From CAYUJH01 sp964394585 (GTDB lineage: Bacteria > Bacteroidota > Bacteroidia > Cytophagales > Flammeovirgaceae), in contig CAYMYI010000001.1 in the NCBI GenBank assembly GCA_964394585.1, forward strand, positions 1 to 64,000: a stretch of 64,000 bases of DNA. Direction: 5' to 3'. Shown in pieces: positions 36,728 to 43,794 of this stretch. The notes under the pieces were generated by a model. That model was not told the origin of the DNA. It made no database searches and was given only the letters and a program-made list of their open reading frames with translations. The position numbers and the translations under genes are program-made. Every line of letters begins with the position of its first letter. The stretch's first letter is position 1.

Positions 36728-36910
36728 TTATTTCTTCTTACTATATTTTGCAAAAGTTCGTACACCATACAATACCCCGACCAACAACAAACCCCATAAC
36801 CCATCACTTAATGGAACGGGTAAAGGTGCCGGTGCAGGCGGAAGGGGTTGCGCTGTAAGAATTGTCGGACTAACAATCATCACAGTAATAACCAATAACT
36901 TTTTCTTCAT
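36728..36910 (-). CDS. Miniature CTERM-tagged secreted peptide, putative exosortase substrate
   Basis: The 60-residue product is almost only sorting signals. Residues 1-20 form a signal peptide with likely cleavage at ILTA/Q. Residues 21-33 are a proline-rich stretch (QPLPPAPAPLPVP). Residues 34-50 (LSDGLWGLLLVGVLYGV) are a short hydrophobic helix preceded by P-x-x-D-G-L, matching the PID-CTERM/PEP-CTERM pattern, and the tail RTFAKYSKKK is basic. If both signals are removed, only about 13-15 residues remain. It precedes the exosortase on the same strand and is the first gene of the cluster. The assignment as substrate is inferred from the tag and the neighbour. Confidence 0.75.
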   Translation of the reverse strand: MKKKLLVITVMIVSPTILTAQPLPPAPAPLPVPLSDGLWGLLLVGVLYGVRTFAKYSKKK

Positions 36911-37223
36911 CTTTCCGAGTGTTTATTTCGATATTGCTTCATCCATTTCTTAATAAAGCTCTATCGCGAGGCTCAACTTTAAATTTATAAATCTGCAATG
37001 TCGCCAAACTATACTCTACTAGTAGTTCATTATTTCTTACTTATTTCCGAATCTGGAAATTCCTCTGTAGAGGTAATCGCATTAGATAATTACTAAATTA
37101 CATGTTTTATAAATTTTTAAACAAAGAAAAAGCTTCTTGGAGGTTAAAAGGATATAATTTTCCATCCTTTCAGAATACCTTCATCATACCTAAGCGTCAC
37201 GCGGCTCCTCAAGCATGGCTAAC
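36911..37223. other. Intergenic region upstream of the exosortase cluster
   Basis: This 313-bp AT-rich stretch lies between the BtaA-like gene's stop and the substrate gene's start, both on the minus strand. No gene is supported. It presumably contains the cluster promoter; a minus-strand near-match TATAGTTTG (one base too many for TAnnTTTG) occurs around 37008-37016. Confidence 0.5.
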
Positions 37224-38387
37224 TTACACCACCTCTCCGATGTAGGTGCTGCCATAGGTTCCTACACGATCCATCTGGTGGTAGTGCTTTCCTTTCTCGA
37301 TATCAAACCGAACGCGTTCTTTCACAAATTCTGGGAAAAAGTTAATCTCTGTAGCTGCTGAACGCATTAAAATTTTAGTGCCAGGTTTACTGTTTTCTAA
37401 AATGAGTTTCCATTCTTCCTCTAAGGCTACTGGGTTATAATGGGCGAGCCAATCTTGGTGGTCTAGCAATACATAATGCGTGTATGCATCTGGCTTTTGC
37501 TGCAAAAATCCGCTGAACGAGGTAGTATGCACGTTGATCCGATCGATGGTATCTTGAAGCGTTTCGTAGTGGTCGGCTTTCAAATATTCAGGGCAGCTTT
37601 TCTTGGCATATTTCCCCATGATGTAGAGCCTCCAAAAGTAGTTGTCATGGATGGGCAGCTCTGTGAATACATGGCGCAGGTTATCTTTTAAATAACCAGC
37701 CATGCCTTGGGGATATTTTTGCACAATCAGGTCGCGCTGCGCACGAGGCACGCCCAACATAGCCATGGTTACATGGCGGTTCATCACCCAAATGAGCAAC
37801 TTACTCATTAGCTTCGGCTCTAAACGGTCGTACACCTCTCGCTGTTCCTCAGGGGTCTGACTGTTGATGAGTGCCGTTACCAGTTTGCGCAAATCTTTGT
37901 TCGAATTGAAATACTGCTTGAAAAGCCATGCGAAACTGCCGGAGGTTCCTTTAAAGTAAAACGTTTTTTGGTTGCCTTTTGGGTGGAAGAAGTCAGTTAC
38001 TTTCTGGTCCCAATAGCTTTGCGCTTCTTTAGAGAGTTGCTTCCGCAAGTGCTTGGCGTACAAAGCCCCGGCACTGTCGTTAGTACCCTTCCCAAACATT
38101 TTGAAGTGATGTTTGTAGTCGCCATGGCGGATGGTAGCTTTTTTGAGTTCTAGCAAGGCATTTTGGCGGTAGTTCATATCTACACAATGGATTGCCGAAG
38201 GCTTATCGAGCGAGTAGTCGAGGGCATTGCAACCCGCACTGGTAATCATGACTACTTTGCTATCAGGAGAAAAGTCAAGCAATTGGCGATCGACGCGCGG
38301 ATCTTCCCAACAGGTATTATACACCAAATTGCTCATGTGAATTTTGGTAAACAGCCGATCACGCAGCTGGTTAATTCGCTTATTCAT
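37224..38387 (-). CDS. btaA: BtaA-like S-adenosylmethionine:diacylglycerol 3-amino-3-carboxypropyl transferase (DUF3419)
   Basis: BtaA moves the aminocarboxypropyl group of AdoMet to diacylglycerol, giving diacylglyceryl-homoserine, the first step to betaine lipids. The 387-residue sequence has the DUF3419 hallmarks VYNTCWEDPRVDRQLLDF (about 22-39), the SAM-binding VVMITSAGCNALDYSL (about 45-60) and IHCVDMNYRQNALLELK, plus FKGTSGSFAWLF, VLLDHQDWL and LMRSAATEINFFPE near the end. A BtaB methyltransferase, needed to trimethylate the product to the betaine lipid DGTS, is not encoded nearby. It is divergent from an acyltransferase-like gene. Confidence 0.85.
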   Translation of the reverse strand: MNKRINQLRDRLFTKIHMSNLVYNTCWEDPRVDRQLLDFSPDSKVVMITSAGCNALDYSLDKPSAIHCVDMNYRQNALLELKKATIRHGDYKHHFKMFGKGTNDSAGALYAKHLRKQLSKEAQSYWDQKVTDFFHPKGNQKTFYFKGTSGSFAWLFKQYFNSNKDLRKLVTALINSQTPEEQREVYDRLEPKLMSKLLIWVMNRHVTMAMLGVPRAQRDLIVQKYPQGMAGYLKDNLRHVFTELPIHDNYFWRLYIMGKYAKKSCPEYLKADHYETLQDTIDRINVHTTSFSGFLQQKPDAYTHYVLLDHQDWLAHYNPVALEEEWKLILENSKPGTKILMRSAATEINFFPEFVKERVRFDIEKGKHYHQMDRVGTYGSTYIGEVV

Positions 38388-38592
38388 ACCACACAGATTT
38401 TCCGTAAAAATTTAACCACGAAGGTACAGCAGTTCTTTGGGGAATCGGGTTGCCAAGTTGCTAAGGAACTATTATCATTTTAAGAACATCCCATGGGTTT
38501 GCCCAAGAATCCTCTATTTTGCCGACTTATTCTACAATACCCGAGCGGAAACGCTTCCGAATCGGTGAATTCTCAACAGACTTATGTGCGTT

Positions 38593-39756
38593 ATGGCAAC
38601 CCGTGTGTATTTACAAGAGCAATTAGCATCGTTTCCTTGGTCTGCAACTCCCTTCTCTTCTTGTTTACAGAAGTTTTATGCTCCCCTCACTCAAATAGGG
38701 ACGACACATTACATACAGAACTCTTCTCAATCGGTAGGTTTACTACCCGTAGAAGGGTATGCTATCCCTTTTAGTTATGCACCTTTCCCTCCTGCTCCGC
38801 AAAACTCATATCTTCTATCATTTCTTGCTCAATACTTCGATTACGCCCAAGAAGAAGTGCTGCAGAACGACAAGTACAGTGCATTGCAAAGGAACTTAGC
38901 GCGTTTTGCCGTAGGGGGTGTCCGGAAACTTTTTGAATGGTGGGGAATGGACAATGTGGTATTTATTAACAATCAACTTCTTTCTACCAATTTATATCCT
39001 GAAATTTCGCAGGAAGCTTGGTCTGAAGCGATCCGCGCTCTTCAAGCACAATTTCCCCACCGTGCTTTGGTGTTTCGCACACTCAACGAAATCACGAACG
39101 AACCGCTTATTCAGTTTTTAGCCGATTCGCACGGTGCCCACCGCATTACCTGCCGGCAAGTCTACATCTTACCGAAAGCATACGATGCCTACCGACGGAA
39201 ACGTGCCTTCATCCGCGACCAAAAACTGTGGGAAAAGGCCAACCGATTCCATTGGGTAAAAAAAGAAGTGTTTAGCGAAGAAGAACTCGAAACAATCTTA
39301 CAGTATTACCATACCTTATATATAGATAAGTATTCTAAATTTAACCCGATTTATACGAAAGAAATGATTCGGCAAAGTGCCGCTAGTGGTTTGCTACATT
39401 ATTACTTATTGCTCGAAAACGATACCCTCGCCTTGAAAGCCGTGCAAGCCGTTGCAAAAAGTAGCACCGAAATCACTACTCCTTTCATCGGGTACGACCC
39501 CAACGAGCCCCAAAACGCAGGGTTATATCGGTTCATGAACCTTCAACTCATGCAGCTCGCCCACGCCGAAGGGCTGCGTCTTAATATGAGCAGTGGGGCG
39601 GCAGAATTCAAGCGCCAACGCGGTGGGGAAGCTACGTTTGACAACCACATGGTCATTTGTCATCACCTCGCTCCAAGCAAACAAAAGCTTTGGCAGCTTA
39701 TTGCCACAATTTCTGATAAATTTGTGCGTCCTACGTTCCAAAAAATGAAACTATGA
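38593..39756 (+). CDS. Acyl-CoA N-acyltransferase-like protein (FemAB/GNAT-type fold)
   Basis: The likely start is the ATG at 38593 (MATRVYLQEQ; 387 residues); another ATG at 38584 adds three residues. I do not recognise a named family. The C-terminal third (about 250-370) looks like the second GNAT-like half of FemAB-type acyltransferases: YYLLLENDTLALKAVQAVA, GYDPNEPQNAGLYRFMNL, and LRLNMSSGAAEFKRQRGGEA. Its stop overlaps the start of a LysE exporter gene (ATGA), so the two are coupled. It is divergent from the BtaA-like gene with 205 bp between, suggesting a common process such as aminolipid modification; this is inference. Confidence 0.65.
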   Translation: MATRVYLQEQLASFPWSATPFSSCLQKFYAPLTQIGTTHYIQNSSQSVGLLPVEGYAIPFSYAPFPPAPQNSYLLSFLAQYFDYAQEEVLQNDKYSALQRNLARFAVGGVRKLFEWWGMDNVVFINNQLLSTNLYPEISQEAWSEAIRALQAQFPHRALVFRTLNEITNEPLIQFLADSHGAHRITCRQVYILPKAYDAYRRKRAFIRDQKLWEKANRFHWVKKEVFSEEELETILQYYHTLYIDKYSKFNPIYTKEMIRQSAASGLLHYYLLLENDTLALKAVQAVAKSSTEITTPFIGYDPNEPQNAGLYRFMNLQLMQLAHAEGLRLNMSSGAAEFKRQRGGEATFDNHMVICHHLAPSKQKLWQLIATISDKFVRPTFQKMKL

Positions 39757-40406
39757 CTCCTATTTTAGAAGGAATTAAATATGGGTTTATCCTCGTGATT
39801 ATGGTGGGGCCGTCTTTCTTTTATCTGATTCGAGTGAGTTTGATGAAAGGCTTTTCCTACGGAGTGGCATTTGCCTTGGGGATTCTCCTCACCGACTTTT
39901 TCTTTGTATTTGCGATTTTCTTCGGGCTTTCTAAGCTGTTTCAGAATATTGATTTTCAGATATACGCTAGTTTGATTGGGGGTATTGTATTGTTGTTTAC
40001 CGGCATACAATACTTGCGATCTTCGAAGCAGCACCAGGCTCAGCTCAACGATAATCCCGAAACGGCCACACTACATTTGGGCTGGTTAGGATATACTTTA
40101 AAAGGAATACTGATCAACGGGCTTAACCCATTTACCATTATGCTTTGGGTAGGAATCTTAGCTTCGGTGATGACTCAGAAAAAATATGCTACAGAAGAAT
40201 TTAGTGCATTTGCCATTGGCGTTTTAGGCACGGTAATCACTGCCGATGTCCTCAAAGCATTTTTAGCCAACCGAATCGCTAATATTCTCAACGAGCGCTT
40301 ATTACGCTTAGCCGATCGCGTCTTAGGTATCATTTTCATGCTACTAAGCATTCGGTTTTTCTATTTCTTTGTGCAGCATTTGCAAGAAGGCTCTCTGCAT
40401 TTTTAA
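39753..40406 (+). CDS. LysE family exporter
   Basis: The 217-residue membrane protein has six helices and LysE/RhtB-type motifs: FILVIMVGPSFFYLIRVSL near the N-terminus and NGLNPFTIMLWVGI (about 120-133). Members export amino acids and derivatives. Its ATG overlaps the acyltransferase-like gene's stop. Next to a BtaA-like gene, a homoserine-related substrate is conceivable but unproven. Confidence 0.88.
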   Translation: MTPILEGIKYGFILVIMVGPSFFYLIRVSLMKGFSYGVAFALGILLTDFFFVFAIFFGLSKLFQNIDFQIYASLIGGIVLLFTGIQYLRSSKQHQAQLNDNPETATLHLGWLGYTLKGILINGLNPFTIMLWVGILASVMTQKKYATEEFSAFAIGVLGTVITADVLKAFLANRIANILNERLLRLADRVLGIIFMLLSIRFFYFFVQHLQEGSLHF

Positions 40407-40789
40407 AGGGGAAGAGTTCCCTCCTGCAAAATCCCTCCCTGTACCATTCTGAAAAATGTGGCGGTATTAATTCAGAATTCCTCTATGTAATGGGAACTGT
40501 TGTTTTGAGCAAGTCCCCATTTTAAAAACAATGTACAAATGAAGATTTTTTCGTAAAAAACTAACAATAAACCCCACTAGGGCAAGTTCCCATTTTATTT
40601 TGTGATAACTTTTAAAATTTCTTCTTGAAAAACGAAATGTTATCAGGAGTGTGCTCAAATGTTTGCATTTTAGGAAATGTTCAAACAAGAGGTGGATACC
40701 CTTCAAGGCTTTCACACTAGCCTAAACAATGCGGTGGTATTTTTTCAGGAACGTCCTTACTTGATTAAGCCCGAGTTTTAAAAAGATTT
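40407..40789. other. Intergenic region with short repeats
   Basis: This 383-bp stretch separates convergent genes. It has a 16-bp direct repeat (GCAAGTCCCCATTTTA at 40509-40524 and GCAAGTTCCCATTTTA at 40582-40597), an exact 10-bp inverted copy of the core (AATGGGAACT at 40489-40498 against AGTTCCCATT at 40585-40594), and a stem TGATAAC/GTTATCA (40603-40609, 40639-40645) extended by ATTTC/GAAAT. An 82-codon open frame on the minus strand lacks coding character. It may be a decayed small repeat element. Confidence 0.5.
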
Positions 40790-41605
40790 TCAAGACCTAA
40801 CCCTCTCAAAACCATTTGTTTTGAATACGGTAAGGTCGTGTAAAATCAGTATGGGTACTTTCGGACTTGCCGCAAATGCCATGGCGTGGTCGGTACGAAA
40901 GACCCGACTCATAAAGCCATGTTTCCGCCGTACTAGAACCAATAAATCGTTATCCCCTTTTAAATCGAGGTAATATTGAATGCCTTTGCTAATGTTAGCA
41001 CTATGTATCCGCTTGAAGGAGTATTTCACATTTTCAGAATCAAAGACATACTTTTCGCGGCGGCGCTCTAAATGTTCGGCAGGTGTCCCATGCTTATCGG
41101 TAGTTTTTACATGGGCAATCCGTACCTCTGCCTCAAAGTGTTGTGCGAGGGCTACCAATATATCGAGGGCATCATCATTATCTAAAAATTGAAAATCGCT
41201 TGCCCACATAATGTATTGGTAGGGCTGAAAATGCCATTTTTCAGGCAGCACCAGTACGGGAATGGTTGTAGAAGAAAGCACATCGGTAGTGTGGCTTGTG
41301 CCTAAAATCTTCCCCAACCCTTGCGCACCTTTTGTTCCCATTACCAAAAGCGCAACCGGATAATTTTCTTGGCAATGGGCTACAGCTGCTTCCAAACCTC
41401 CTTTAATGGCGAGTGTTTCGGTAATAGGGAGTTGATAGGTTTGAAAAAATGCGGCAAACGATTCTGCTACGTTTTCTTCGGATTCTGAAGCAGCATACGC
41501 ATTCAAACAAAGCACTTTTCCTTGCAGTGCGTTTGCCAATGCCCAGGCATATTGTACAGCGTTCGCAGCTGTTGAGGAGAAATCGGTGGGGACTACTATG
41601 AGCAT
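40790..41605 (-). CDS. Universal stress protein (tandem Usp domains)
   Basis: The 271-residue protein carries two UspA-like domains. The first (about 1-130) begins IVVPTDFSSTAANAVQYAW and ends with the ATP-binding-type motif MGTKGAQGLGKILGTSHTTD plus IPVLVLPE. The second (about 130-271) is more diverged and keeps VRRKHGFMSRVFRTDHAMA and VPILILHD. Such proteins help in stress survival, often in the cytoplasm. It begins 6 bp after the DUF255 gene's stop, so the two form an operon. Confidence 0.9.
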   Translation of the reverse strand: MLIVVPTDFSSTAANAVQYAWALANALQGKVLCLNAYAASESEENVAESFAAFFQTYQLPITETLAIKGGLEAAVAHCQENYPVALLVMGTKGAQGLGKILGTSHTTDVLSSTTIPVLVLPEKWHFQPYQYIMWASDFQFLDNDDALDILVALAQHFEAEVRIAHVKTTDKHGTPAEHLERRREKYVFDSENVKYSFKRIHSANISKGIQYYLDLKGDNDLLVLVRRKHGFMSRVFRTDHAMAFAASPKVPILILHDLTVFKTNGFERVRS

Positions 41606-41611
41606 AGCGTT

Positions 41612-43654
41612 TTAGCGTTGAGTGTTGGCTTGCTGAATGATGGCAACTGCATCTTCCGGCGTGTGTACAGGGAGCTGGCACGTGCGGTTGTAGCAAACAT
41701 AAACCGTGGTTTTACCTGCAATCGCTTTGCGTCCTTTCAAAAGCTCTAAACTGTCATCTTCTTTTTCAGAAGCGATAATTACTTTATTCGGAATGTAGGT
41801 TTGGCGCATTTCAAGAGCCATAAAGGGAGATTTTCTACCCACAATCACTACCTCTGCGGTTTTTCCTGCCACCATGGTAGCCAAACTCGCCCAATTCGAT
41901 ACATATTCCATGTCTTTATACAACAGGCTGCTCACAGTTTGTAACATGGTTTTACTTTTGGCAATCCACTCACTGTTCCCTAGGGCAACGCCTAGCAGGT
42001 ATAGGTTATGTGCCATGATAGAGTTAGAAGCCGGAATCACATTGTCAAATACTTCTTTCTTTCGGGCAATCAGTTGTGCCGCTTTCGCATCGGTGAAAAA
42101 TAACAAGGGGTCTTTTTCATCGTGGAAGGCTTCGAGGGCATAGGAAGTAAGTTCTGTCGCTCGGAACAACCAATCTTTTTCAAAGCCGGCTTGGTATAGT
42201 TTGTAATACCCTTGAATGACCGCTGCGTAATCTTCTAAAAAACCCATTACGGAAGCTTTTCCGGCTTTGTAAGTATGCCAAAGCTGCCCGTTCGGTTCGG
42301 TCATGTGTTCGTCGATAAAGCGAGCAATTTGCTGTGCCGAAGCCAGATACGCCACCCTGCCGGTTGCCATGTATGCATCGGCAAAGGCTTGAATCATCAA
42401 GCCGTTCCACGAAGTAAGGATTTTATCGTCGAGCTGGGGGCGTATTCGTTCAGCACGGGTCGTCATCAAGACGGTTTTCCAATGAGCAATTTTTTCGTCG
42501 AGTTCGTCGTAGCTAATGCCTTGCTCTACTGCAAACGTTTCTTCATCTACTGATCGATAGAGAATATTTCTACCATGTTCCCAGTTTCCTTCGGGGTTTA
42601 TGCCGTAATACTGTCGGAAAATCGGCAAGTCATCCTCAGCAATCAGCGATTGGAGTTCTTGGTATTCCCATGTGTAATATTTGCCTTCTACACCTTCGCT
42701 ATCAGCGTCGAGCGCTGAGTAGCACCCCCCTTCGGGGCTCATCAGCTCTCTCACCACAAACGCTAGCGATTCTTCGATGACCTCCAAAAAGGCAAGGTCG
42801 CTGGTAAGTGTGTACGCATCGGTATATAGCGAAATCAGTTGGGCGTTGTCGTAGAGCATTTTTTCAAAATGGGGTGCAAACCATTCAGCATCCACAGAGT
42901 AGCGCGCAAAGCCCCCTCCGATTTGATCGTATATACCTCCAAATGCCATTTCGCGAAGCGTTTTTATCGCATGATGGAAGGCTTGCTCATTCCCCACAAA
43001 ATCGTAGTACCGCAGCATGAAGCTATACAAGGTAGGCATGGGAAACTTAGGTGCTCGCTTCATTCCACCAAAGTTCGGGTCGAACTTTTGGGCTAACTTT
43101 TCAAACGCTTTGGAAAAGTCTGGGAAAGAGAACTCCCATTCGGTTTCCATACCGAACCGCTCATATTCAGATTGTTGCAATGCACGGGTTACCATTAAAG
43201 CCGATTCGTCGAGTTCATCGCGCCGCTCTCGGTAAACTTGCGCTATTTGGCGAAGCACACTTTCCCATTGGTTGGGGGGGAAATAGGTTCCTCCAAAGAA
43301 TGGTTGTTGTTTTGAGGTAAGGAATACATTGAGCGGCCACCCTCCTTGGACACCCATCGCCTGCACGGCTTCCATATATACTTGGTCGATGTCGGGGCGC
43401 TCTTCTCGGTCTACCTTGATACACACAAAGTACTGATTCATCAGCTGGGCGAGTTGTTCGTTTTCAAACGATTCTCGCTCCATCACATGGCACCAATGAC
43501 ATGCGGCATAGCCAATACTCAGTATAATGGGTTTATCTTCTTGCTTGGCTTTCTCCAGCGCCTCTGCCCCCCATGGATACCATTCTACAGGATTATGAGC
43601 ATGTTGCAAAAGGTAAGGACTGCTTTCATTTGCCAATCGGTTTGTGTATTTCAT
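41612..43654 (-). CDS. Thioredoxin-domain protein of the DUF255/YyaL (SPATA20-like) family
   Basis: The 680-residue protein has an N-terminal thioredoxin-like DUF255 domain (about 1-165) starting RLANESSPYLLQHAHNPVEW, with a CxxC pair Cys52-Cys55 in YAACHWCHVMERESF and VDREERPDIDQVYM. The remaining part (about 180-670) is an (alpha/alpha)6-barrel similar to glycosidase/epimerase folds (GGIYDQIGGGFARYSVD, WFAPHFEKMLYDNAQL, ALDADSEG, DDKILTSWNGLMIQAF). The family is widespread but its enzymatic role is unproven. It is co-transcribed with the universal stress protein. Confidence 0.92.
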   Translation of the reverse strand: MKYTNRLANESSPYLLQHAHNPVEWYPWGAEALEKAKQEDKPIILSIGYAACHWCHVMERESFENEQLAQLMNQYFVCIKVDREERPDIDQVYMEAVQAMGVQGGWPLNVFLTSKQQPFFGGTYFPPNQWESVLRQIAQVYRERRDELDESALMVTRALQQSEYERFGMETEWEFSFPDFSKAFEKLAQKFDPNFGGMKRAPKFPMPTLYSFMLRYYDFVGNEQAFHHAIKTLREMAFGGIYDQIGGGFARYSVDAEWFAPHFEKMLYDNAQLISLYTDAYTLTSDLAFLEVIEESLAFVVRELMSPEGGCYSALDADSEGVEGKYYTWEYQELQSLIAEDDLPIFRQYYGINPEGNWEHGRNILYRSVDEETFAVEQGISYDELDEKIAHWKTVLMTTRAERIRPQLDDKILTSWNGLMIQAFADAYMATGRVAYLASAQQIARFIDEHMTEPNGQLWHTYKAGKASVMGFLEDYAAVIQGYYKLYQAGFEKDWLFRATELTSYALEAFHDEKDPLLFFTDAKAAQLIARKKEVFDNVIPASNSIMAHNLYLLGVALGNSEWIAKSKTMLQTVSSLLYKDMEYVSNWASLATMVAGKTAEVVIVGRKSPFMALEMRQTYIPNKVIIASEKEDDSLELLKGRKAIAGKTTVYVCYNRTCQLPVHTPEDAVAIIQQANTQR

Positions 43655-43794
43655 AAAGTCATTCTTGTGCTGCCAAACACACTTACTATTTTTTCTGCTA
43701 ATCTACAAGTTTACCTAAAAATGTTGCTTTTTGCGTAAATTTATTGCATTTAATAAAGTACTCTTTGCCGCATTGGCTACATAATTCCGTCAAA

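Noticed and set aside
40467..40715. 82-codon ORF on the minus strand
   Set aside because: It crosses direct and inverted repeats, has no recognisable domain, and its composition looks like translated AT-rich spacer.
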